From Elephas maximus indicus (taxonomy: Eukaryota; Chordata; Mammalia; Proboscidea; Elephantidae): a stretch of 64,000 nucleotides of DNA. How positions within the stretch are numbered: the stretch's first letter is position 1; each line of letters starts with the position of its first letter. The notes beneath the pieces are model-generated. The model was not told where the DNA came from. It worked only from the letters and a program-made list of their open reading frames with translations, and searched no databases. Position numbers and translations under genes: made by a program. This document shows, one piece after another, positions 43,833 to 56,900 of the stretch. Location of the stretch: assembly GCF_024166365.1 (NCBI RefSeq), contig NC_064838.1:76834001-76898000 (forward strand). The letters run 5' to 3'.

Positions 43833-44608
43833 TACCCCAATGGTTAAGCACTCGGCCCTAACCCAAAGGTCAGTGGTTCAAACCCACCAGTGGCTCTGTG
43901 GAAGAAGAGATATGGCAATCTACTCCTGTAAAGATTAGAGCCTATGTTTCAGGAAAAGACAACTTTCAGGGCAGTCAGTGAGACAGAGGCGTAATATGCT
44001 GACTATGCTACCTAGTTTTTATCTGGATTTCTAGACTAACAGCTGTGGTTTTGAGGAAAAACATGTTTTTCCTTGATGGTCAAAACAGGGATGTGAAACC
44101 ATATGCCCCGAGCGGTTTTAACCAAGTGACTGTCTGCACCCCTCAGAACACATGTACTCAGGAAGAGTGCTGTCTGGGTGCTGTTACCAAGATACTTTTG
44201 CAAGACAGACAAAGAAAATACATGTAAGCATCCTGTGACCATGATCTAAGCATCCTGTGAAACTATTTGTAGTCACTAACTATATTAGTAATAATCAATA
44301 ACCAACCAGAATGTGGTTATTACAATATTTATTGACTGTCCTGTAATTGCCCTCCCTATGGTTTAGTTCCTCTTTTTACCCCATAAGAATACATGTATAA
44401 AGAACCTGCCCCAGGACTACCTGGTTCCATTTTCAATAAGCTATGGAATTCCCTAATTGCAATTGTTTTAAACCCTTAAACCTCTCTGTTTTAACTTGAA
44501 GCAGCATTCAAGTTCTTTTCTACAATGCTAGGAAGACTTATGGAGCAGTTATAATCTATCCTACAGGGTTCCTAATAATCAAAATTGACACAACAACATT
44601 AACAGTAA
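43833..44608 (+). repeat. AfroSINE, longer subtype, split by an LTR-like insert
   Basis: The 5' half at 43833-43944 (caatggttaagcactcggcc, ggtcagtggttcaaaccc, agagatatggcaatctactc) continues at about 44532-44608 (acttatggagcagttataat ... aaaattgacacaacaacatt). The intervening 580 bp is foreign. Confidence 0.7.
43945..44524 (+). mobile_element. Solo LTR-like fossil, probably endogenous retrovirus
   Basis: Starts 'tgtttcagg' and ends 'tctaca' (TG...CA form), contains a TATA-like 'tgtataaagaac' near 44394 and an 'aataag' about 45 bp further on, with a U5-like 'aaacctctctgttttaact'. These suggest a gammaretrovirus-like (ERV1) solo LTR, but no internal region or clear target duplication supports it. 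It is younger than the SINE it interrupts. Confidence 0.45.
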
Positions 44609-44898
44609 GAGACGGTGAAATCTCAAAGAAGAATTTATTCTGAAAGACCATTTACTTAATGCAACATAACCTCAAGATGTTCTGGAGAGTACATGCAAAC
44701 ATTTTTACTTCTATGTGTTGTATTCTATGAGTTCATAAATCCCTTTCATGATCTGTAGAATACATGGCTGAGCACCTACTTTTTAAGCCTATGGAGTTCT
44801 TTGGTAAAGTGGTCTACCAGCTTTAGTGCATTTAGCCTCAAGATGAGTGCCTTTTGATATATGTAAAATTCAAGAAACCAGAGTTGGAGGCTCATTAC
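44609..44898. other. Unassigned
   Basis: No gene or clear repeat; leads into the shared cassette. Confidence 0.3.
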
Positions 44899-45058
44899 TA
44901 TGTAGATTGAGCATTGTATTAGGTGATGCATCCTGAATGTATGAATTTTCTAAACTTGTTACCATTTTTCCTTTATTTCTGTGAAATAAGCCTCCTTACT
45001 ATATTTCCTGGTTACTGTGTTCTCGTGAGAATGTACTTATCCCAAGAATAAGCTATTC
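44899..45058 (+). repeat. Unknown cassette abutting RTE, copy 2
   Basis: Plus-strand counterpart of 24694-24863 (see there), running directly into an RTE fragment at about 45066. Confidence 0.7.
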
Positions 45059-45065
45059 TTAGTTT

Positions 45066-46194
45066 TCATTAATGACCGAAGACCAGACAAGTTGTGGAGT
45101 GACGTCAAAAATATCATATAGGAAGAAAGCAAAAGGTCATTAAAAAGACAGGAAGGAAAGAAAAGACCAAAATGGATGTCGGAAGAGACTCTGAAACTTA
45201 CTCTTGAACATCAAGTAGCTAAGTAAGCTGAGGAAGTGATGAAATAAAAGGGCTAAACAGAAGATTTCAAAGGATGGTTCAAGAAGGCAAATTAAAAAAA
45301 AAAAAATTAAAGTAGTATAATAAAACGTGCAAATACCCAGAGATAGAAAACCAAAAGGGAAGAACAAGCTCAGCATTTCTCAAACTGAAAGAATTGAGGA
45401 AAGAATTCAAGCCTGGTGTTGCAACATTGAAGGATTCTGCAGGGAAAATATTAAATGACGTAGGAAGCATCAAAAAAGATGGAAGGAATATACACAGTCA
45501 CTATACCAAAAAGAATTGGTCAACATTCAACTACTTCAGGAGACAGAATATGATGAAGAATTCATGGTACTGAAGGAAGATGTTCAAGGTGCAATGAAGG
45601 CACTGGCGAACAACAAGGCTCCAGGAAATTGGCAAAATACCCATTGAAATATTTCAACAAACAGATACAGTACCAGAAGGACTCACTCGTCTAAGTCAAG
45701 AAATTTGGGAGACACTTACCTGACCAACCAACTGGGAAAGATTCATATTTATGCCTATTCCAAAAAAAGAGGATCCAAGTGAATGCAGAAATTATGGAAC
45801 ACTATCATTAATATCACATACAAGTAAAATTTTGCTGATGATCTTTCAAAAGTGTTTGTAGTAGTGCATCAACAGGTAACTGCAGGAAATCAAGCCACCT
45901 TCAGAAGAGTATACAGAATGAATTATATCATTGCTGATGTCAGAAGGGTCCTGACTGAAAGCAGAGAATGCTAGAAAGATGTTTTCTTATGTTTTATTGA
46001 CTATGCAAAGGCATGCAACTGCGTAGATCATAACGAATTATGGACAAAACTGTGAAGAATGGGAATTCCAGAACACTTAATTGTGCTCATGAGTAACCTG
46101 TGCATAGATCAAGAGGTAGTCATTCAAACAGAACAAGGGAATACCTCATGGTTTAAAGTAAAGAAAGGTGCATGTCAGGGTTGTATCCTTTCAC
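45066..46194 (+). mobile_element. RTE LINE, internal fragment
   Basis: From the linker after the endonuclease (tgaccgaagaccagacaag) through the reverse transcriptase fingers/palm ('aacaaggctccagga', 'gactatgcaaaggcatgc', 'atgtcagggttgtatccttt'). Both ends missing; numerous frame breaks. Confidence 0.88.
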
Positions 46195-47780
46195 CTGCAA
46201 CTGGTCAAGTGAATGTAACTGGTATTTAGGACTACCTTCTTCCACTCTGCTTTCAATATTCCCTTTGCCCTCAGCAAGCACCTCAGCTGGTAGTGGTTCT
46301 TTGCCTAGTGGGGTGACACAAATCTTCATTCCAAAAGGGTCTGGGCCATTCATAGTCATGTCAGAATTGGGTTGCCATAGTTTTCCATTAGCTTTAATCA
46401 CGGGGCATAGTAGTACTAAGAGATGCCCTTACAGATCTCCTGCATTCTAGACATACTCTTCTTTACCTGCATTATGTAATAACAATGCAATTTTCTCTCC
46501 TTAATCAGGATCAGTCACACCAGACAATACGGCGACTCCCTTTTTTGCCTATTGATCCACAGGCATAAGGAGAACTAATATGGCCAGCTGGCATTCTTAA
46601 CTTCCAGTTCAATGGGATCAGTGATGTGTCTCCAGGTGGGAGCATTCCTGTCCTGGGGACAGGAAGCAAAAATTTTGTGAGTGGGTCACTAGAGGTAATA
46701 GTGAGTGGTGCCACTCCCATTTCCACCCCTGATTCCTGGAACCATGAATCCTGGCTGTGGAAGAAACAACACCATGTATTGGATGCTGGTTAGGAGCATA
46801 TACAACCTCCTGGGGAAGATGGCCTCAACCCTGCAAGGTATTGCCACCTAGCTGGTGTCATAATTGTGTCTTTAGAAGGCCATTCCATTATTCTATCAAG
46901 CCAGTTGCCTCAGTTTGATGGGGAACATGGTAAGACCAGTGAATTCCATGAGAACAGGCCCATTGTTGCACTTCATGTGCTGTGGAGTGAGTCCCTTGAT
47001 CTGAGGTGATACCATGTGAAATACCAAGACAGTAGATAAGATAATCTGTAAGTCCATGGGTGGTATTTTTGGCAGAAACGCTGCGTGCAGGGAAAGAAAT
47101 CCATATCCAGAGTGTCTATTCCAGTAAGAACAAAACACTGCCTTTGCCATGATGGAAGTGGTCCAAAGTAACCAACCTACCACCAGGTGGCTGGCTTATC
47201 ACCTCGAGGGATGATGCCATATCAGGGATTCAGTGTTGTTTTGTCCTGCTGGCAGATTGGGCACTCAGCAGTGGCTGTAGCCAAGTCAAACTTGGTGAAT
47301 AGAATTCTGTTTCTGAGTCCATATATAACTTCCATCCCTGCCACCAAGGCCACTTTTTCTTGAGCCCATTGGGAAATGATGGGAGTGGCTGGGGAAAAAA
47401 TGAAGACTTTTTCACAGAACATGTCTTCCAATCCACTTCACATTAAAATCCTCCTCTGCTGAGGTCACCCTTTGATGAACATTCACATGAGGCACAAATA
47501 TCTTCACTACTTTGACCCATTCAGATAGGCCTATCTGCATATCTCCTCCCCATAACTCCTTGTCTCCAATTTTCCAATCATGTTCCTTCCAATTCCCTGA
47601 CCATCCAGGCAAACCAATGGCCTCAGCCCATGAATCAAAACATAATCAAATGCCTGACCATTTCTCTTTCCAAAATGCAATGGTGGAACAGGAACAAGGT
47701 AGACATTTCCGTTACGAATTGGAGGGAAAAAAGGGTAACAGGCACAAAGCAAGCCAGCAGAATACATTACATTAGTTCTC
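46195..47780 (-). mobile_element. ERVL-type endogenous retrovirus fossil, pol region
   Basis: Reverse-strand internal part of an ERVL-class element (protease/dUTPase-side to RNase H/integrase parts of pol judged from characteristic phrases such as 'accaggtggctggcttatca' and 'gatgccatatcagggattca'). No LTRs are attached. It is an old fossil, clearly broken by many changes. Confidence 0.75.
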
Positions 47781-48129
47781 AAGGTTTAAAAATAATCCTC
47801 TGTTCTCTGAGTCCATTTATACACCTGTCCTGCACCCCAGACTCTGGGTGTTAGCAACACTCTCTGGATTCTGGGAGGACGTTCCTTGGCCCTGGGCTTT
47901 AGCTCCACTTTTCAGGCCCATTGGAACAGCAACTCTGCTTCCTCTACTGTGGGTGGCCTCATTTGTCTAGTCCTTCTGAGTGGTGACACTACCCCCTCAG
48001 CCCTGGCAGGCCTCATTCTTCTGCCCCTTGGGCATGGCATCCCTGCCCCTTCAGATTTGGGCAGCACACCCACCTCCATCCTGCTGGGACAAGTGAACAG
48101 TGGCCCCACACTCTGGAACCAAGTTGGTG
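47781..48129. other. Unassigned GC-richer repeat-like DNA
   Basis: Between two ERVL pieces. CT-rich composition recalls an LTR or internal repeat sequence, but I cannot assign a family. The frames here are not gene-like. Confidence 0.3.
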
Positions 48130-48350
48130 AAGACCTTACTCTTTAAAACCTAAGAGACTGTAACTTCACCCTTTTAGATGCCAGAGGCTAAGGCAATGTT
48201 CTCCAGGAGGCTGTATATGCTCTAAGCCAGTGTTCGATATATGATGGTGTTTCTCCCATAGCCAGGATTCACAGTTCCAAGAATCAAGGAGTGGGTATAA
48301 GAATGGCACCACTCACTATTACACCTCAAGCTTTTAAAAACTTAGACACT
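48130..48350 (+). mobile_element. ERVL-type fossil fragment, opposite orientation
   Basis: Plus-strand fragment that overlaps in content with the minus-strand one at about 46690-46790 ('agccaggattcacagttcca' against its reverse-strand counterpart 'agccaggattcatggttcca'). Old and broken. Confidence 0.65.
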
Positions 48351-48384
48351 ACTCATTTTACTAGAATTCAGATCACGATTTTTG

Positions 48385-49133
48385 TGAAATGTTACGCCAG
48401 TTCATTGAGTTGTCCCAGGAAACTATAGTCCTAAGCCTGAAAACCCAGCAAATCAATGTTGAAAGGTGTTTGGTTATGTGTGTGGAGTATTCATATTTTT
48501 GTCTTCAATGAATATATGTGCCTGCACCCACATTTTTGTATTTACACATACCTATTTTTTTTTTTATAGATACCTCTCAACTCAACAGCAGTGGGTTATA
48601 GACACTTCTATCTGTTTTCATGTATGTACACACATATACGTACTCATACATCAATTTTCCTATATCTAGCATATGTGCTCAAACATTCTTTTTTACTTTG
48701 GTTGTAATGTGCTGACTATATTCACATTCAAGGCCACTTTTCTCATCACTGAAAATAACTAGTCTCTGCTACATAAACCTTATTTTCCCTAACCCCTTCC
48801 CTGGTAACCATCAATGGATATTGGTCTCACTATATTTATCTGTTCTTGTCATCTTATAAAGGAAGGACCATACAATATTTGTTCTTATATGCTTGATTTA
48901 TTTCGCTTAGCATTATAACTTCCTGATCCATCCATGCTATAATACGATTCATGGACTCATTTTCATTATGGTTGCACAGTATTCCATTGTATGTATGTGC
49001 CACGATTTGTTTATCAATGGATCCTTTGTTGGGCAATTCAGTTGTTTCCATTTATTTGCTTTTTGAATAAAGCAGCAATGAACGGAGCTGTGCATATATC
49101 TACTTGTGCCATTATTTTTAAGTTTGTATGGTA
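48385..49133 (-). mobile_element. Older L1 3' end
   Basis: Reverse-strand L1 3' UTR and extreme ORF2 C-terminus ('gcacagtattccattgtatg', 'cagttgtttccatttatttg', compare 54050-54130). Interrupted by the RTE that follows. Confidence 0.75.
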
Positions 49134-49135
49134 CA

Positions 49136-52100
49136 CGCCCCCGACATGTCAGTTTGTCGGACTGTCAGAGCTTGGATATTGCTGTGATGCTGGAACCTAT
49201 GCCACCAGTATTCAGATACCAGCAGGGTCATCCATGTCAGACGGGTTTCAGCTGAGCTTCCAGGTTAAGACAAACTAGGAAGAAGGACCTGGCAGTCTAC
49301 TTCAGAACAGAATTAGCCAGTAAAAACCTTATGAATACCAGCAAAACACTTCTGGTATAGTGCCAGAAGATGAGACCGCAAGGTTGGAAGACACTCAGAA
49401 GACAACTGGAGAAGAGCTGCCTCCTCAAAGTAGAGTCGACCTTAATGACCTGGAGTCAAGCTTTTGGAACCTTCATTTGCTGATGTGGCATGACTCAAAA
49501 TGAGAAGAAACAACTGCAAACAGCCATTAATATCTGGAATATGGAATAAGAGAAGTATGAATCTAGGAAAATTGGAAATTGTCAAAAATGAAATGGGATG
49601 CATAAACAGCAAAATGCTAGGCATTAGTAACTGAAATGGTTTGGTATTGGCCATGTTGAATCAGACAATCATATGGTCTACTATGCTGGGAATGACAACT
49701 TGAAGAGAAATGACATTGCATTCGTGGTCAAAAAGAACATTTCCTGATCTATCCTGAAGTACCGTGCTGTCAGTGATAGGATCATATCCATACATCTATA
49801 AGGAAGACCAGTTAATATTACTATTATTCAAACTTATGCAAAAACCAGAGGCCAAAGATGAAGAAATTGAAGATTTTTACCAGCTTCTGCAGTCTGAAAT
49901 TGGTTGAACATTCAATCAGGATGCACTGATAATTACTGGTGATTGGAATGCAAAAGTTGGAAAAAAAAAAAAGGATAAATATTTGGAAAATATGGCCTTG
50001 GTGATAGAAATTATGCTGGAGATCCTGGGATAGAATTTTGCAAGATCAACGACTTTTTCATTGTAAATGTCTTTTTTCACCAACATAAATGGCGATGATA
50101 CACATGAACCTCACAGATGGAATACACAAGAATCAAATTGACTACATCTGTGGAAAGAGATGATGGAAAAGCTCAATATCATCAGTCAGAACAAGGCCAG
50201 AGGTCAACTACGGAACAGACCATCAACTGCTCACATGCAAGTCCAAGTTGAAACTGAAGAAAATTAGAGCAAATCCATGAGAGCCAAAGTACACCCTTGA
50301 GTATATGCCACCTGAATTTACAGACTATCTCATGAATAGATTTGACACGTTGAACACTAACAGATGAATAGCAGACAAGTTGTGGAATGACTTCAAGGAC
50401 ACATACCTGAAGAAAGCAAGAGGTCATTAAAAAGACAGGTTAGAAAGAAAAGACCAAAATGGATGTCAGAAGAGACTCTGAAACTTGCTCTTGAATGTCT
50501 AGCAGCTAAAGCAAAAGGAAGAAATGATGAAGTAAAAGAACTGAACAGAATATTTCAAAGGGCAACTCGAGAATAAAAAGTATTATACTGATATGTGCAA
50601 AGAGCTGGAGATAGAAAACCAAAAGGGAAGAATTCATTTGGCATTTCTCAAGCTGAAAGGACTGATGAAAAAAATCATGCCTCAAGTTGCAATACTGAAG
50701 GATTCTATGGGGAAAATGTAAAACGATGCAGAAAGACTCCAAAGAAGATCGAAGGGATACACAAAGCCATTATACCAAAAAGAATTGGTTGATGTTCAAC
50801 TGATTCAAGAGGTAGCATATGATCAGGAACTGATGACACTGCAGGAAGAAGTCCAAGTTGCACTGAAGGCATTGGCGAAAAACAAGGAGCCAATGACTGA
50901 GGGAATATCAATTGAGATGTTTGAACAAACGGATGCAGCATTGGAAGCACTCACTCCTCTAACTTCCAAGAAATTTGGAAGACAGCTACCTGACCAACTG
51001 ACTGGAAGAGATAAATATTTATGCCTATTCCCAAGAAAGGTGATCCAACAGAATGTGGAAATTACAGAACAATATCATTAATACCATACGAAAGCAAAAT
51101 TTTGCTGAAGATTATTCAAAACCAGTATATCGACAGGGAAATGCTAGAAATTCAGGCTGGATTCAGTAGAGCGCATGAAACCAAGGATATCATTGCTGAT
51201 GTCAGATGGATCCTGGCTGAAATCAGAGAATCCCAGAAGGATATTTACCTGTGTTTTCTTGACTCTGCAAAGGTATTGGACTGTGTAGATCATAACAAAT
51301 TATGGATAACACTGGGAAGAATGGGAATTCCAGAACACTTAATTGTGCTCATGAGGAACCGGTACATAGATCAAGAGGCAGTTGTTTGGACATAACAAGG
51401 GGATACTGAGTGGTTTAAAGTCAGGAAAGGTGTGCATCAGGGTTGCATCCTTTCACCATACCTATTCAATCTGTACACTTAGCAAATAATCTGAGAAGCT
51501 GGACTGTATGAAGAAGAACGGGGCATCAGGATTGGAGGAAGACTCATTAACAACCTGTGTTATGCAAATGACACAACCTGGCTTATTGAAAGCGAAGAGG
51601 ACTTGAAGCACTTAGGGATCAAAGACCACACCATTCAGTATGGATTACACCTCAACATAAAGAAAACAAAAATTCTCACAAGTGGACCAACAAGCAACAT
51701 CATGATAAACTGAGAAAAGACTGAAGTTAAGAATTTTATTTTACTTGGAGTCATAATCAATATCCATAGAAGCAGCAATCAAGAAATCAAAAGATGCATT
51801 GTTTTGGGTAAATCTGCTGCAAAGGAACTCTTTAAAGTGTTGAAAAGCAAAGACGTCACCTTAAAGACCAAGGTGCACCTGACCCAAGCCATGGTATTTC
51901 CAATCGCATCATATGCATGTGAAAGCTGAACAATGAATTAGGAAGACCAAAGAAGAATTGATGCTTTTGAATTGTGGCATTGGCGAAGAATATTGACTAT
52001 GCTATGAACTCCCAAAAGAATGAACAAATCTGCCTTGGAAGGGGTAGAACCAGAATGCTCCTTAGAAGCAAGGATGGTAAGACTGCAACTTACATATTTG

Positions 52101-52328
52101 GACATGTTGTCAAGAAGGATCAGTCCCTGGAGAAGGACATCATGCTTGGTAAATTAGACAGTCAGTGGAAAAGAGGAAGACCCTCAGGAAGATGAACTGA
52201 CACAGTGGCTGCAACAATGGGCTGAAGCATAACAATGATTGTGAGCATGGCACAGGCACAGGCAGTATTTCATTCTATGGTATATAGGGTCACTATGGGT
52301 TGGAATCGACTCGACTGCACCTAACAAC
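49136..52328 (+). mobile_element. RTE LINE, near full length
   Basis: About 3.19 kb, from the family 5' end (catgtcagtttgtcggactg) to 'cgactgcacctaacaaca'. Endonuclease region (GDWNAKVG near 49937) then reverse transcriptase, best seen in an open stretch 51021-51395 (PIPKKGDPTECGNYRTISL, EIQAGFSRAHETKD, SAKVLDCVDHNKL). The catalytic box at 51561-51572 reads YAND instead of YADD, so the polymerase is dead even apart from frame breaks. A short repeat 'ggtaca' on both sides may be the remains of a target duplication. Confidence 0.93.
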
Positions 52329-52386
52329 AGGGTACATACAGTGGTTAAGAGCTTGGCTGCTAATAAAAGGTCAGCAGTTCAAATCT
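52329..52386 (+). repeat. AfroSINE head fragment
   Basis: Only the tRNA-like head ('acagtggttaagagcttggc', 'gtcagcagttcaaatct') remains, joined at one side to RTE and at the other to an old L1. Confidence 0.7.
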
Positions 52387-52918
52387 TGTTTTATTGCACT
52401 GGCTAGGACTTCCAGTAGAATGTTGAATAAGAGTGATGATAATGGGCATCGTTGTCTCATTCTCTTTCTGAAAGAGAAGACTCAGGCTTTTTTCTTTCAG
52501 TGTAAAGGTGGCTGTTGTTGCTGCATATATGCCCTTAATTATGTTGAGAAATATCTCTTTTCCTATTTTTCTGAAGCTTTTTTTAATCAGAAAAAGGATG
52601 TTGAATTTCATCAAATGCCTTTTTCCATAAATTGATATGATCATGTATTTATTTTCCTTTTTTTTTTTTATGTTGTGGTTTAAACTGATTTTCTAATGGT
52701 GAACCACCCTTGTAATACTAGTACAAATCTCAATTTATCATGGTCTATGATTTTTTTTTTATATGTTGCTTAAGTTTGCTGACTAGAATTTTGTTGAAAA
52801 GTTTTGTATATATTTTCATAAGGATATTCATCTGTAATTTTCAGTTTTCATGATTTCTTTACACAGTTTGTGTATCAGGTAATGCTGGCTTCATAGAGTT
52901 TGGTAGTTTGATAGTGTT
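52387..52918 (-). mobile_element. Older L1 ORF2 fragment, left part of the host L1
   Basis: Reverse-strand RT region (compare 55700-56240): 'ggctaggacttccagtagaatg', 'aatgctggcttcatagag'. Continues exactly at 59015 beyond the 6.1 kb L1 insertion. Confidence 0.85.
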
Positions 52919-53925
52919 CCTCTTTATTTTTTTTAAATAATTTTTATTGTGCTTTAAGTGAAAGTTTACAAATCAAGTCAGTCTCTCACATATAAACTTA
53001 TATACACCTTACTCCATACTCCCACTTACTCTCTCCCTAAGGAGTCAGCCCGCTCCCTCCTTCCAGTCTCCCCTTTCGTGACCATTTTGACCGTTTCTAA
53101 CCCCCTCTACCCTCCCATCTCCCCTCCGGACAGAAGATGTCAACATAGTTTCAAGTGTCCACCTGATGCAAGTAGCTCACTCCTCATCAGCATCTCCCTC
53201 CAACCCATTGTCCAGTCCAATCCATGTCTGATGAGTTGGCTTAGGGAATGGTTCCTGTCCTGGGCCAACAGAAGGTTTGGGGACCATGACTGCTGGGATT
53301 CTTCTAGTCTTAGTCAGACCATTAAGTCTGGTCTTTTTATGAGAATTTGTGGTCTGTATCCCACTGTTCTGCTCCCTCAGGGGTTCTCTGTTGTGCTCCC
53401 TGTCAGGGCAGTCATCAGTTGTGGCTAGGCACCATCTAACTCCTCTGGTCTCAGGATGATGTAGTCTCTAGTTCATGTACCCCTTTCTGTCTCTTGGGCT
53501 CTTAATCACCTTGTGACATTTGTGTTCTTCATTCTCCTTTGATCCTGGTGAGTTGAGACTCATTGATGTATCTTAGATGGCCGCTGGCAACCATTTAAGA
53601 CCTGAGACGTCACACTTCAAAGTGGGATGCGGAATGTTTTCTTAATAGAATTTATTTTGCTAATTGACTTAGATGTCCCCTGAAGCCATAAACCCCAAAC
53701 ACCTGCCCTTGCTCCACTGACCTTCGAAGCATCAGTTTATTCAGGAAACTGCTTTTGGTCCAGTCCAGTTGTGCTGACCTCCCCTGTATTGAGTGTTGTC
53801 CTTCTCTTCACCTAAAGTAGTTATCTACTATCGAATCAGTAAATAACCCTCTCCCACACTCCCTTCCTCAGCCCTCTCATAGCCACAAAAAAATGTGTTC
53901 TGAGTTTAAACTATTTCTCAAGATC

Positions 53926-56900
53926 TTATAATATTGGTCTTATACAATATTTGTCCATTTGCATCTGACTAATTTCACTTAGAATAATGCCTTCCAGGTT
54001 CCTCCATGTTATGAAATGTCTCATAGATTCATCACTGTTCTTTATCGATGCGTACCATTCCATTGTGTGAATATACCATAATTTATTTATCCATTCATCC
54101 ATTGATGGACACCTTGGTTGCTTCCAGCTTTTTGCTATTGTAAACAGTGCTGCAATAAGCATGGGTGTGCGTATATCTGTTCGTGTAAAGGCTCTTATTT
54201 CTCTACAATATACTCTGAGGAGTGGGATTGCTGGGTCGTATGGTAGTTCTATTTCTAGCTTTTTAAGGAAATACCAGATCCATTTCCAAAGTGGTTGTAC
54301 CATTTGACATTCCCACCAGCAGTGTGTAAGTGTTCCAATCTCTCTGCAGCCCCTCCAACATTTATTAGTTTGTGTTTTTTGGATTAATGACAGCCTTGTT
54401 GGAGTGAGATGGAATCTCATCGTAGTTTTAATTTGCATTTCTCTAATGGCTAATGATCAAGAGCATTTCCTAATGTATCTATTAGCAGCCTGAATACCTT
54501 CTTTAGTGAAGTGCCTGTTCATATCCTTTGCCCAATTTTTAATTGGGTTGTTTTTCTTTTTGTGGTTGAGTTTTAGCAGAATCATGCAGATTTTAGAGAT
54601 CAGGTGCTGGTCAGAGATGTCATAGCTGAAAATTTTTTCCCAGTCTGTAGGTGGTCTTTTTACTCTTTTGGTGACGTCTTTAGATGAGCATAGGAGTTTG
54701 ATTTTTAGGAGCTCCCAGTTACCTGGTTTCTCTTCGTCATTTTTAGTAATTTTTTGTATTTTGTTTATGCCTTGTGTTAGGGATCCTAACATTGTCCCTA
54801 TTTTTTCTTCCATGATCTTTATTGTTTTAGACTTTATGTCTAGGTCTTTGGTACATTTGGAGTTAGTTTTTGTGCATGGTGTGAGGTATGGGTCCTGTTT
54901 AATTTTTTTTTCAGAAGGATATCCAGTTATGCCAGCACCATTTGTTAAAAAGACTATCTTTTCCCCAATTAACTGACACTGGGCCTTTGTCAAATATCAG
55001 CTGCTCATATGTGGATAGATTTATATCTGGGTTCTCAATTCTGTTCCATTGGTCTATGTGCCTGTTGTTGGACCAGTACCAGGCTGTTTTGACTACTGTG
55101 GCTGTATAATATGTTCTCAAATTAGGTAGAATGAGGCCTCCCACTTCGTTCTTTTTCAGCAATGCTTTTCTTATCTGGGGCTTCTTTCCCTTCCATATGA
55201 AGTCAGTGATTTGTTTTTCCATCACATTAAAAAATGTCGTTGGAATTTGTAACAGAAATACATTGCATATATAGATAGCTTTTGGTAGAATAGACATTTT
55301 TACTGTTAATCTTCCTATCCCTGAGCAAGGTATGTTTTTCCACTTATGCAGGTCCCTTTTAGTTTCTTGAAGTAGTACCTTGTAGTTTTCATTGTGTAGG
55401 TCTTTTACGTCTTTGGTAAGCTTTATTCCTAAATATTTTATTTTCTTGGGGGCTACTGTGAATGGTATTGATTTGGTGATTTCCTCTTCGATGTTGTTTT
55501 TGTTGGTGTAGAGGAATCCAGCTGATTTTTTTATGTTTATCTTGTAACCTGAAACTCTGCTGAACTCTTCTATTAGTTTCAGTATTTTTCTTGAGGATTC
55601 CTTAGGGTTTTCTGTGTATAAAATCACGTCATCTTCAAATAGAGATAATTTTACTTCTTCCTTGCCAATCTGGATGCTCTTTAATTCTTTGTCTAGTCTA
55701 ATTGCTCTGGCTAGGACCTCCAACACAATGCTGAATAAGAGTGGTTATAAAGGGCATCCTTGTCTGGTTCCCATTCTCAGGGGAAATGCTTTCCGGCTCT
55801 CTCCATTTAGGGTGATGTAGGCTGTTGGCTTTGTATAAATGCCTTTCATTACGTTGAGGAATTTTCCTTCAATTCCTATTTTGCTGAGAGTTTTTCTCAT
55901 GAATGGGTGTTGGACTTTGTCAAATGCCTTTTCTGCATCGATTGATAAGATCATGTGGTTTTTGTCTTTTGCTTTGTTTATTATGGTGGATTACATTAAT
56001 TATATTTCTAATATTGAACCAACCTTCAATAAAATTTTTTTTTTTAACCTGGTATAAATCCCACTTGGTCACAATGGGTTATTTTTGTGATATGTTGTTG
56101 AATTCTATTGGCTAGAATTTTGTTGATGATTTTTGCATCTATGGTCATAAGGGATATAGGTCTGTAATTTTCTTTTTTTTTTTTTTTTTTTTTGTGGTAT
56201 CTTTACCTGGTTTTGGTATCAGGGATATGCTGGCTTCATAGAATAAGTTAGGGAGTATTCCACCCTTTCCTATGCTTTGAAATACCTTTAGTAGTAGTGG
56301 TGTTAACTCTTCTCTGAAAGTTTGGTAGAACTCTGCAGCGAAGCCTTCCGGGCCAGGGCTTTTTTTCGTTGGGTGTTTTTTGATTACCTTTTCCATCTCT
56401 TTTTTTTGTTATGGGTCTATTTAATTGTTCTAATCGTGTTAGTTTAGGTAGGTAGTGTGTTTCTAGGAATTCACCCATTTCTTCTAGGTTCTCAAATTTG
56501 TTAGAGTACAATTTTTCATAGTAATCTGATATGATTGTTTTAATTTCAGTTGGGTCTGTTGTGATATGGCCCATCTCATTTCTTGTTCAGGTTATTTGTT
56601 TCCTTTCCTGTATTTCTTTTGTCAGTCTGGCCAATAGTTTATCAATTTTTTTAATTTTTTTCAAAGAACCAGCTTTTGGCTTTGTTAATTCTTTCAATTG
56701 TTTTTCTGTTCTCTATTTCATTTAATTCTGCTCTAGTTTTTATTATTTGTTTTCTTCTGGTGCCTGATGGATTCTTTTGTTGTTCTCTTTCTATTTGTTC
56801 AAGTTGTAGAGACAGTTCTCTGATTCTGGCTCTTTCTTCTTTACGTATGTGTGCATTTATTGATACAAATTGACTTCTGAGCTCTCCTTTCGCTGTGTCC

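Noticed and set aside
47886-48146. 86-codon GC-richer frame between ERVL pieces
   Set aside because: Low-complexity hydrophobic/proline-rich reading of repeat-like DNA on one strand, with an equally long frame on the other strand; no recognised domain.
50506-50950. Minus-strand frames of 78 and 81 codons
   Set aside because: Antisense shadows of the RTE coding region.
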